Source of the DNA: Chrysogorgia sp. JL179-B06
Lineage: Eukaryota; Cnidaria; Anthozoa; Scleralcyonacea; Chrysogorgiidae
DNA length: 64,000 nt
Assembly: GCA_035772405.1 (NCBI GenBank)
Contig: JAYKKM010000264.1
Coordinates: 1,091,001 to 1,155,000 of the forward strand
Reading direction: 5' to 3'
The position numbers were made by a program, and so were the translations under genes. Shown here in pieces: positions 56,235 to 64,000 of the stretch (within the stretch, counting starts at the first letter, position 1; every line of letters begins with the position of its first letter). A model generated the notes under the pieces. That model saw nothing but the letters and a program-made list of their open reading frames with translations, was not told where the DNA came from and searched no databases.

Positions 56235-56539
56235 TTTTTATTCGAATAATCAGCGAACTATTGACGAGTTCTAGTCGAAGCACGTAGAAATCACAGTGGT
56301 TTTCGCCTGACGTTCATTCAAGAATCACATAATATCAAAGGACTCCATGCACTTGGATGGTTTAGTCAAGTGAGTTTATTGGTATATCTGTTATCAAATC
56401 CCAGCTGTTTACCTGTGTTACCTTGATCAGTTACAACCCAAACACATCGACATTTTGGATATTTAGTACATTTTGAGATTTCTACATTCCTCCAATGTAC
56501 AATATATATATTTGCATACACCTGTACCTTATGTGAAAC

Positions 56540-59500
56540 ATGGAATGGGGAAGTAGAAACACCAGGTGGCCACAAAGAGAACGTGTTCGCCAAATTCCGG
56601 CTGATGTACACAACGAAATAGTGTATTCCTCAAAGAGAACAAGAGCAGGTTACTTGGGGGCAGTTACTCGTGTTCGTGGCCAAATTGAAACTCTTTTAAC
56701 CAACCCAAATAATACAGAGGCTGTTAAAACACTAGCCCAGCAGTATGATGATTCATGGTCCAAGTTTGTAAAGGCACATAACTATCTTGTGTCTATAATT
56801 GGCTCTGATAGCCAGGAGTTCTATGATACCCTTGAACAGTTTGACAAATTACACCTGGAAAAGATTGCCTTTGTACAGCAAATTTCTGAGTATTTACGTG
56901 ATGCAGCAACTGGTTATAATGAGGAAATAATGGAAAACGTAAGCTTGCAAAGAGAACATGTATCTTCATATGCAGAAAGTGTGAATTCATATCGATCTGA
57001 TGTTTCCAGAACAACGAAATATTCTTCAAGCTCAGTGGCGTTGGAAAAAAGAGCCCAAGCAATAAAGGCAAATATGGCTTTACATTTGGCAGAGCAAGAG
57101 CAGTGGAGAAGACTCGAAGGAGAAATTAAACTTTTGGAGATTGAGAAAAGGCATGGAGATTTATTAAGGCAACAAAGTATGGAAAAGGAAGAGCTTGAAA
57201 GGACCAAAAGATTGGAAACCTTGAGACAGCAAACAGAAAGAGAGCTTGCTGAAGCCCGACAACAAGCTGCTCTTATGGACCTAGAAGCTCGACTAGAAGC
57301 GCAGATGGAAGAACATGGAGAAATTGATATGGACCTTGTCTCACAAGGTCAAGAGGGCATTGCAACTGACACTGATCAGTTTACTGGTGATATTCCAAAG
57401 CCCTTCCTTTATGAAGATGAAACACATCCTATCTTGAGCAACAGTCATGAAGTCTTTATAACAAAACAACTTCACTCTACTCCTGTTACAACAACCTGTA
57501 CAGATAGTTCAAATGTGAACATATTGAGGAACATTAATAATCCACTGACAACATCACTTCTAATGAACACAACAAGTATTCAACAGCCAACAAGTTTTGG
57601 TCACAAGGTACCAATACCTAATGTTAGTGAAAGGAATGTTTCCAATTCAAGACCTGTTTATTCCCAACCATTCCATCACTCACCAGTTTACATGGATGGT
57701 CCATCAATGACAACTTTCAATTATGCTGCAAGCTGTGCTCCCCCAGCTACATGGACCTCAGCCACCAATATTGATGACCAACCCTTATGCTCCATATATG
57801 GCAAACCATTGGTTTCTGATGTCAAGCACAGAACACCTCCACCTATCAACAAATTCGCCTTTTCTTCCTTGGAATCACCACCGAGGTCAACAGATCCAGC
57901 TACTTCACCTCATGATGACATCCTGACTATGGTAGCATCTGCCATGAAAAGTATATCATCTGTACAGCAGAAATTAGCCCACAATCAAAGTCTTCCTACC
58001 ATAAAGCTTGAAAAATTCTCTGGATCTCCAGAAGATTTCCCACTGTTTAAGCAGAGATTTGAGAGACGCATAATGTCAAGACAAGACTTTGATGATGGAG
58101 AAAAGATGCTGCGCCTGTTACAATTTCTTGATGGCGAGGCAAAGGAAGCGGTTACAAGTCTTGAAGCTGTTGATGGTGGCATACAAGAAGCACTGAAAAT
58201 ACTTCAGAAGAGGTATGGCCGCACATGTTTAATCGTGCGTTCTATTGTGGATGGCCTGGTGAAAGGAGTTGCTATCCAAAATGGGGACAAAACTGCACTT
58301 CGAAAGTTTGCAGACAAAACTGCAAGAGCTCTCGTGACGTTGAAGTCTCTGGACTGTTTGCATGAAATCAATCAAGGGAATCTGGTGGAGATGGCAAATC
58401 GATTACCAAAATATCTACAGCAAAGGTTTGCAGGATTGGCACACGAATTAGAAGAAAAGGGTCAACGTTTCCGAACGCTGAGCGATTTTTCTACCTTTGT
58501 CGACAAATGGGCAAATATTGCAAACCACCCTGTGAACACCAGTAAAGGTAAAACCCAGGACGATGACTCTTTCAAGGAAAATAAAAAGAAGAAGGAGGAA
58601 CTACTACCGAAGTACACAATGTCTACAAGAGTAAATGATGATCATAACTACATAGTCAATAAACAACCCGAAGAGGCACCTTGCCCTTGCTGTTCCCAGA
58701 CACACCCTTTGTACCGCTGCAACTCTTTCAAGGAAAAAACACCTCTTCAGAGGAACGAGTTTGTGAATGCGAAAGGACTCTGCTACAATTGTTTGAAGAA
58801 TAACCCAATTCTACAATCTGGTACCCTAGTTAAACATATTTCCAAGTCTTGTCCAAGCAAATTCAAGTGTAGAGTGGAAGGATGTGGTGCATTACATCAC
58901 ACCTTATTACACATGCCAAAGCAGCAGAAGACAGAGAACGATCCAAGAACCACTCAGAACAGCAATGATGGACAAACCTCCTCTAGTAACATGGCAGTTA
59001 TAGAAGGTTCTGATACTGTTCTACTACAAGTTATCCCTCTTCGTGTTTTTGGTAAAGCCGGAATGGTCGTCACTACATACGCCATGCTCGACTCGGGATC
59101 AGAAATAACCTTGGTGGACCCTTCACTGGCGTCAAAGTTGAACTTACAAGGCAAACCTGATGAATTGGTTGTGTCAACAGTGAGCAACGATAATGACGTG
59201 CAACATGGTTGTCGAGTCACTCTTTCTGTTGAATACCTTACCGATGATGAACCACAACGCTTGGAGCTGACAGATGCTTGGTGTGGTAGAGACTTAAAGA
59301 TTCCATTACGTCATCACCTTGTGCTGAACGATAAATCACGATGGTCGCATCTCCAGAAAGTGCCATTTCCCGACGTTGAACGAAGGAAGATTTCCATTAT
59401 AATCGGGACTAACGTACCTGAAGCCTTTATCCCACTTGATGTTCGTCACGGTGGCCCTCGAGCTCCAGTTGCAATACGATCCTGTCTTGGATTTTCGATC

Positions 59501-59815
59501 CTTGGCCGCATTGGGGATGGCTCAGACTCACAGCGCTCGGCCGTTCACAACATATGTGCTGTGACAGACGACATCACTCTCAACAAACAAGTTGAATTGT
59601 TCTGGAAGTTGGAATCGTTTGGAACTTCGAGTTACAACTCCAAACCGATGTCAGTCGAAGATAAACGTGCTGAAAAAGTCATAGACGAAACGATTGAAAA
59701 GGTTGACGGTCACTATCGAATGGGACTCTTATGGAAGCATTGTGATCCACAACTTCCTGACAATCGATCGATTGCAGAAATCCGACTTCGACATCTGAGA
59801 CGACGACTTGAATGA
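56540..59815 (+). CDS. gag: BEL element 2 Gag-protease polyprotein
   Basis: An uninterrupted 1091-codon frame starting MEWGSRNTRWPQRERV. Residues ~150-260 form a Glu/Gln/Arg-rich coiled coil; ~265-480 are low-complexity Ser/Thr/Pro-rich; ~483-670 are a DUF1759-type Gag domain (KLEKFSGSPEDFPLFKQRF); ~714-790 hold Cys/His zinc-binding clusters (CPCCSQTHPLYRC, CYNCLK); the aspartic protease active site DSG is at 851-853, followed by the DUF1758-type strand-rich region. The stop comes just before the RT domain, where related elements continue in one frame, so a lesion rather than a natural end is likely. Confidence 0.93.
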   Translation: MEWGSRNTRWPQRERVRQIPADVHNEIVYSSKRTRAGYLGAVTRVRGQIETLLTNPNNTEAVKTLAQQYDDSWSKFVKAHNYLVSIIGSDSQEFYDTLEQFDKLHLEKIAFVQQISEYLRDAATGYNEEIMENVSLQREHVSSYAESVNSYRSDVSRTTKYSSSSVALEKRAQAIKANMALHLAEQEQWRRLEGEIKLLEIEKRHGDLLRQQSMEKEELERTKRLETLRQQTERELAEARQQAALMDLEARLEAQMEEHGEIDMDLVSQGQEGIATDTDQFTGDIPKPFLYEDETHPILSNSHEVFITKQLHSTPVTTTCTDSSNVNILRNINNPLTTSLLMNTTSIQQPTSFGHKVPIPNVSERNVSNSRPVYSQPFHHSPVYMDGPSMTTFNYAASCAPPATWTSATNIDDQPLCSIYGKPLVSDVKHRTPPPINKFAFSSLESPPRSTDPATSPHDDILTMVASAMKSISSVQQKLAHNQSLPTIKLEKFSGSPEDFPLFKQRFERRIMSRQDFDDGEKMLRLLQFLDGEAKEAVTSLEAVDGGIQEALKILQKRYGRTCLIVRSIVDGLVKGVAIQNGDKTALRKFADKTARALVTLKSLDCLHEINQGNLVEMANRLPKYLQQRFAGLAHELEEKGQRFRTLSDFSTFVDKWANIANHPVNTSKGKTQDDDSFKENKKKKEELLPKYTMSTRVNDDHNYIVNKQPEEAPCPCCSQTHPLYRCNSFKEKTPLQRNEFVNAKGLCYNCLKNNPILQSGTLVKHISKSCPSKFKCRVEGCGALHHTLLHMPKQQKTENDPRTTQNSNDGQTSSSNMAVIEGSDTVLLQVIPLRVFGKAGMVVTTYAMLDSGSEITLVDPSLASKLNLQGKPDELVVSTVSNDNDVQHGCRVTLSVEYLTDDEPQRLELTDAWCGRDLKIPLRHHLVLNDKSRWSHLQKVPFPDVERRKISIIIGTNVPEAFIPLDVRHGGPRAPVAIRSCLGFSILGRIGDGSDSQRSAVHNICAVTDDITLNKQVELFWKLESFGTSSYNSKPMSVEDKRAEKVIDETIEKVDGHYRMGLLWKHCDPQLPDNRSIAEIRLRHLRRRLE

Positions 59816-61868
59816 GACCAATAATTGAAGAGAAAATACGCAGCAATCATTGATGATTACGTCGCAAAGGGCTACGCACGCAAGCAAGGAGACGAAAACC
59901 AGGAGCAGTAAAACCTGGTATCTACCGCACCATGCAGTCGTCAATCCTCATAAACCGGGAAAGGTTCGTGTCGTATTTGACGCGGCAGCAACCTTTGCAG
60001 GGACATCACTAAATGATCAACTCCTTCAAGGCCCAGACCTGATCAATAATCTGGTGGGTATCCTAATGCGTTTTAGGCAAGATCAAGTCGCCCTCATCGC
60101 CGATATCGAGGGGATTTTTCATCAAGTAAGAATGATCCCTGAAGATTGCGATGCTCTTCGATTCTTGTGGTGGGACGGTAATACTAACAAGCCACCTAAG
60201 GAATATAAAATGCTGGTCCACATTTTTGGTGCCAAATCTTCACCCTGTTGTTCGAACAAGGCCCTGAAGCAAACCGCAGATGACAACGAGACCAAATTTG
60301 GCAAAGATGTAGCTGATGTAGTTCGACGGAACTTCTATGTCGACGACCTCCTGAAATCAACCTCGACGGTCACACAAGCCATTGATCTAGCTTTGAAGTT
60401 GATCGACCTACTGCAACATGGTGGCTTCCGTTTAACGAAATTCCTGAGCAATCGAAGAGAGGTCCTCCAAGCAATACCAGCCAAGGAAAGATCCTCTCCT
60501 ACTCTAGACCTGGACTTAGATCAATTGCCAATTAACCGTACTCTGGGATTAAGCTGGGATGCTGAAACCGACGAGTTCTACTTCACATCTATTTCTACCG
60601 ACAAACCTTCAACAAAACGTGGAATCCTCTCCGTGGTTAGTTCCCTGTTCGACCCGTTGGGTTTTCTCGCTCCATGTGTTCTATCTGTCAAGGCACTACT
60701 CCAGGAGCTTTGGCAACAGAAAGTAGGTTGGGATGACGAGATAAAAGACCAACATATCAGAGTTTGGCAACGATGGCTCAAATCGCTTCCCCAGCTGTCT
60801 GATGTTCGGATTCCAAGATGCTACTTTAGTACACAGTTGACCTGTACGAACATAATCGAGCTACATGTGTTCAGCGATGCAAGCGAGATTGCCTACTCCG
60901 CTTCAGCCTACATAAGGATCGTGGACGAGAACGGAGAGATTCGCTGCAGCTTTGCCATGGGGAAATGCCGTAATTGCCCCTTCAAGAGGCCGACCATTCC
61001 ACGATTGGAACTTATGGCAAGTGTCATGGCTGTACGTCTAAGTAACCTGATTAAAGATGAACTGGACTGGACCATCAACCACATCACCTTTTGGACCGAC
61101 TCTACTACCGTACTCCAGTACATCAAGAATGAGAATAGGCGATTCCACCGTTTCGTGGCTACTCGTCTTGAGGAGATTCATGAACACACCAAATCAGAAC
61201 AGTGGCGTCACGTCCCAGGAGCTCGAAATCCAGCAGATGATGGATCGAGAGGTTTGCCTATTCAAGCATTCCACCCAAAGTGCCGTTGGTGGTCAGGACC
61301 AACTTTCTTATGCCATACGGAAGATCGATGGCCACGCGCAAGTGTTGCTGAAATCCCTGAAGATGATGTAGAGGTTTTAAAGCCACGAGTTAGTCAAAGC
61401 GCGTTGGCGGTTGCTGCTGGTTCACGATTGGATCAATTATTGAAAGGGTTATCATCATGGTCCAAGTTGCAAAGATGTATTTCTTGGCTCGTGCGATTTG
61501 TGGAATATCTACAATGTAAAGATAAAGCAAGGCGAGCTTCATTTCCCAAAGAATTAAGCTTGGTAGAAATAAAGAAGGCATCGAAATCTATCGTAAGAAT
61601 GGTCCAAAGCCAACACTTCCAAGGTGAACTCTTGGCCCTGAAATCTGGTGAAAGGATCAAGCAAAATAGCAGATTGGTGACTCTTTCTCCCATATTATTG
61701 GACGGTGTTGTTTGTGTTGGTGGTCGTTTGAGGCACGCACCACTTACATCCGAAGCCATCAACCCCATGATAGTGCCAAATCAACACTATATCGCCACGA
61801 TAATCATCACCTACTACTGTACCATCAAATCTTGGGGCACGCCGGTCGAGAACGCGTACTCTCAATAG
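59816..61868 (+). pseudogene. pol: BEL element 2 reverse transcriptase and RNase H
   Basis: The frame from 59850 carries the [29 protein letters not shown] and YVDD at 60336-60347, then the BEL-specific thumb region ([17 protein letters not shown]), RNase H ([22 protein letters not shown]) and NPADDGSRG. The stretch 59816-59900 between gag-pro and RT contains stops and a shift; [16 protein letters not shown] is readable there in the gag frame. At the 3' side the frame shifts near 61780-61840 into integrase. All catalytic RT residues are present. Confidence 0.92.
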
Positions 61869-62941
61869 TCCGTCAGCATTATTGGATCCTTAACGCCCGA
61901 GTTCTAACTCGTCAGATCCTTCGTCGTTGCATCGCCTGCCGTAAGAGAAACGAAGCTCGCATGAAACAAATGATGGGTGATCTTCCTGCTGCCAGGCTTA
62001 CACCATATGAGCCTCCCTTTAGGTTCACTGGTTTGGATCTCTTTGGTCCGTTCTATGTCAAACGTGGTCGTGGCTCCGAGAAGGTATATGGGTGTATCTT
62101 CGTTTGCTTCACCACAAGAGCAATTCACATTGAAGATGTTGGTTCTCTGGAAACAGACACTTTCATCCAAGCTCTGTGCCGTTTGATTTCTACCCGTGGT
62201 GCAGCTAAAGAGATATGGAGTGACAACGGAACTAACTTTACAGGCGGAGAGAAAGAGATGAGATTAGCCATGCAAGAATGGGACCGGAGAGCAATGACCG
62301 AAGCCTTGCACGAAAGGGGAGTAGAATGGCATTTCCAACCTTTCAAGAAGTGGCATTTTCAACCTCCGACTGCAAGCCACATGTCAGGAGTGTGGGAACG
62401 ACTCATCAGAAGCGTTCGAAAGACCATGAAGGCCATTCTTGGGCATCCTAATGCCTTCGTTAAACGCGAAACACTGCGTACAGTGTTCGCAGAAGCAGCT
62501 GGTATTCTCAACAGCCGACCTCTATGCGCAAGCAGTGAAGACCCAAACGACTGCGAACCGATTACACCAAGCCATTTCTTACAGCAACGTCAAGGTATAG
62601 CAGTACCTCCTGGTCTGTTTGAAGATTCAGAGATTTGTTCTCGTAAGCAGTGGCGCAGGGGACAAGTCTTGGCCAACCATTTTTGGGCACGGTGGATTCG
62701 AGAATACCTTCCCTTGTTACAAGCAAGAAAGAAGTGGATGATGAAGAAACGAAACCTAAGAGTGAACGACCTAGTACTCTTGGTGGATACAACACAGCCT
62801 AGGGGACATTGGTATCTTGGACGCGTGACTAAGGTGTTCTATGGAGCGGATGATTTGGTACGCACGGCAGAAGTAAAGACAAAGACGTCGACTTTACTGA
62901 GGCCAATTTCCAAGTTATGTTTGTTGGAAGAATCTACCTAA
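61712..62941 (+). CDS. IN: BEL element 2 integrase
   Basis: The first ~30 codons belong to the neighbouring frame; integrase proper begins near 61830 with the zinc-binding H-H-C-C set ([18 protein letters not shown]). Catalytic segments are [18 protein letters not shown] and SGVWERL. A DUF5641-type C-terminal domain ([10 protein letters not shown]) ends the protein. A 24-bp tandem repeat at 62327-62368 inserts eight residues (WHFQPFKK) just before the catalytic Glu region, which related integrases lack. Confidence 0.92.
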   Translation: MCWWSFEARTTYIRSHQPHDSAKSTLYRHDNHHLLLYHQILGHAGRERVLSIVRQHYWILNARVLTRQILRRCIACRKRNEARMKQMMGDLPAARLTPYEPPFRFTGLDLFGPFYVKRGRGSEKVYGCIFVCFTTRAIHIEDVGSLETDTFIQALCRLISTRGAAKEIWSDNGTNFTGGEKEMRLAMQEWDRRAMTEALHERGVEWHFQPFKKWHFQPPTASHMSGVWERLIRSVRKTMKAILGHPNAFVKRETLRTVFAEAAGILNSRPLCASSEDPNDCEPITPSHFLQQRQGIAVPPGLFEDSEICSRKQWRRGQVLANHFWARWIREYLPLLQARKKWMMKKRNLRVNDLVLLVDTTQPRGHWYLGRVTKVFYGADDLVRTAEVKTKTSTLLRPISKLCLLEEST

Positions 62942-63019
62942 ACGGAAGGACTTCTTTGACTATATATACATAATTTTTTATTTGAACGTTATCGCATAGA
63001 CCGTTCAACGGGGGAACTA

Positions 63020-63337
63020 TGTTGAGGCAACGTCAACACTTCCGGTGAGCGGATGAGGCGGGGTGGCGGGCGCACTTCGTACGAACACAAAACGTTTGAT
63101 ATTGCTGGGATTGTGCTGGGATATTGTATTTCTATTTTATGTGTTTATCGATCCATTTGTAGTCTATAACATCGACATTCGGTGAGTTTAAGCTGGACAT
63201 ATTTCATTTGTTTTGTTGTTATAGCCAGACGTAAATTATGTTAATGTCTTGTAATTTGTAATGATGCGTATATGTCTGTAACTGATTTGTTCATGTATTT
63301 ATATTTGTTAGAATAAAACGATTTTACATCTGTCACA
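63020..63337 (+). repeat. 3' LTR of BEL element 2
   Basis: 318 bp; one substitution relative to the 5' LTR, at the G/T in GACGTAAAG/GACGTAAAT. Confidence 0.93.
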
Positions 63338-63434
63338 TTCGGGTCGAGCGTAGTCATATTTTACAAGTTTAACAAAGCGTATAGCCCTGCCTATACATAT
63401 ATATTATATGTTATATATTTATTAGATGATTAAC

Positions 63435-63478
63435 GTTGCTACTCGGAGTTTCACGCGTTTAAGCGATCATCAGGCAAC
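63435..63478 (-). ncRNA. Hammerhead-type ribozyme motif of a Penelope-like element
   Basis: Minus strand: GTTGC (helix I), CTGATGA core, stem II CGC/GCG with loop TTAAAC, GAAA core, stem III ACT/AGT, cleavage triplet GTA and helix I partner GCAAC. A U-U mismatch closes stem II at the core where G-C is usual, so activity may be low. It lies 75 bases downstream of a Penelope-like endonuclease frame on the same strand, the expected location. Confidence 0.7.
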
Positions 63479-63551
63479 TGAGGAAGTCTCGCTTCGGTTT
63501 ATGTTTATGTTACACGTGAGATCACTGTTTGAGGGGGTGTTCCAGGAGGTG

Positions 63552-64000
63552 TCACTTTATTCTTAGTGCGGCGGAGGTTCTTGGCATAAAATTTGTTTCT
63601 TGGAAATTTGAAATTATTTCAGTTCTTTTGTTGAGTAAGTTCTCCTTGTCGGCTTTCAATATAAAAAAAAATTTTCTTCGAGGCATAGGTTGCAGCGGTT
63701 TACCCCACTTCTGTACGCGGCGGCGCGTTTTAATACACACCAATTGATAGTGAACGGTTTGCAATTTATTTTCAAGTTCCAAACGTGCTTCGAAAGTTCA
63801 GTCTCGTTTGCATATTTCTGGTCACGGAAAGATTTCTGGTGGTTATTAAAGCGTTGTTTGAAGTTGTTGGCCGTCATTCCTATATATTGTTTGGTCGAGT
63901 CTCAGTTGACTGCTGTTGTAACGTCAGCGTTGTATATGACACCTGTTACCATACAATTTCCTTTCAAGGGGCATTCGGTCTTGTTTCTGCAGCTGCACTT
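63552..64000 (-). pseudogene. Penelope-like element GIY-YIG endonuclease, 3' part
   Basis: Runs off the right edge. From the edge: a Cys cluster (CSCRNKTECPLKGNC) typical just before the endonuclease, GVIYNADV and QYIGMTANNFKQRF as the GIY-YIG pair, NHQKSFR, SKHVWNLK, then NRCNLCLEE and LLNKRTEIIS. A TGA at 63902-63904 interrupts between the two motifs, and a one-base shift in an A-run at ~63665 separates the last part. The Cys/His finger-like insertion is characteristic of Penelope-like endonucleases. The reverse transcriptase would lie beyond 64000. Confidence 0.8.

Noticed and set aside
56400..56600. An envelope or extra accessory gene in the BEL elements
   Set aside because: The leader of element 2 and the space between integrase and 3' LTR in both elements are too short and lack open frames.

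Overview
The window looks like A+T-rich nuclear DNA of an animal, most probably a non-bilaterian marine invertebrate such as a cnidarian. This rests on the mix of elements present: a Polinton/Maverick, two BEL/Pao retrotransposons, Penelope-like fragments with hammerhead ribozymes, an intron-containing EnSpm-like transposase, and many foldback and short inverted-repeat elements. Nothing is bacterial. Host genes are almost absent; only a few candidate exons can be proposed.

Layout. 1-4410: host intergenic DNA with a 60-bp minisatellite, a TATGCA microsatellite and a ~155-164-bp tandem array. 4411-24275: a 19.9-kb Polinton with ~1.1-kb terminal inverted repeats (TIRs). 24519-25812: a 372-bp satellite. 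27050-27300: the terminus of a second, diverged Polinton. 28.7-30.3 kb: a foldback element, a Penelope-like endonuclease fragment, long TA runs and a well-formed hammerhead ribozyme. 30866-38763: a TIR element split by BEL/Pao element 1 (31489-38516, minus strand, TSD TCATG). 39.3-49 kb: short repeats and small elements. 49-55.6 kb: possible host exons and an EnSpm-like transposase pseudogene. 55917-63337: BEL/Pao element 2 (plus strand, LTRs differing at one base). 63435-64000: the 3' part of a Penelope-like element with a second hammerhead, cut by the window edge.

The Polinton is the centrepiece. Its plus-strand left half holds a protein-primed DNA polymerase B (broken), an intact packaging ATPase and a duplicated basic protein. 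A minus-strand trio inside that half encodes a 103-aa protein, a SET-domain protein and an RGG-rich basic protein. The right half is one long minus-strand gene train: an acidic protein, integrase, penton-like minor capsid, several small proteins, an intact major capsid protein, more small proteins and the adenovirus-type protease. Integrase and protein-primed polymerase would serve integration and copying; capsid proteins, protease and ATPase would serve virion assembly. A ~265-aa gene lies inside the TIR, so it occurs at both ends, and the two copies carry different lesions. Most breaks are single-base shifts in A/T runs, so decay and sequencing error cannot be separated from sequence alone.

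The two BEL elements have the usual order Gag, zinc knuckles, aspartic protease, reverse transcriptase, RNase H, integrase, and no envelope gene was seen. Both have nearly identical LTRs but broken reading frames.
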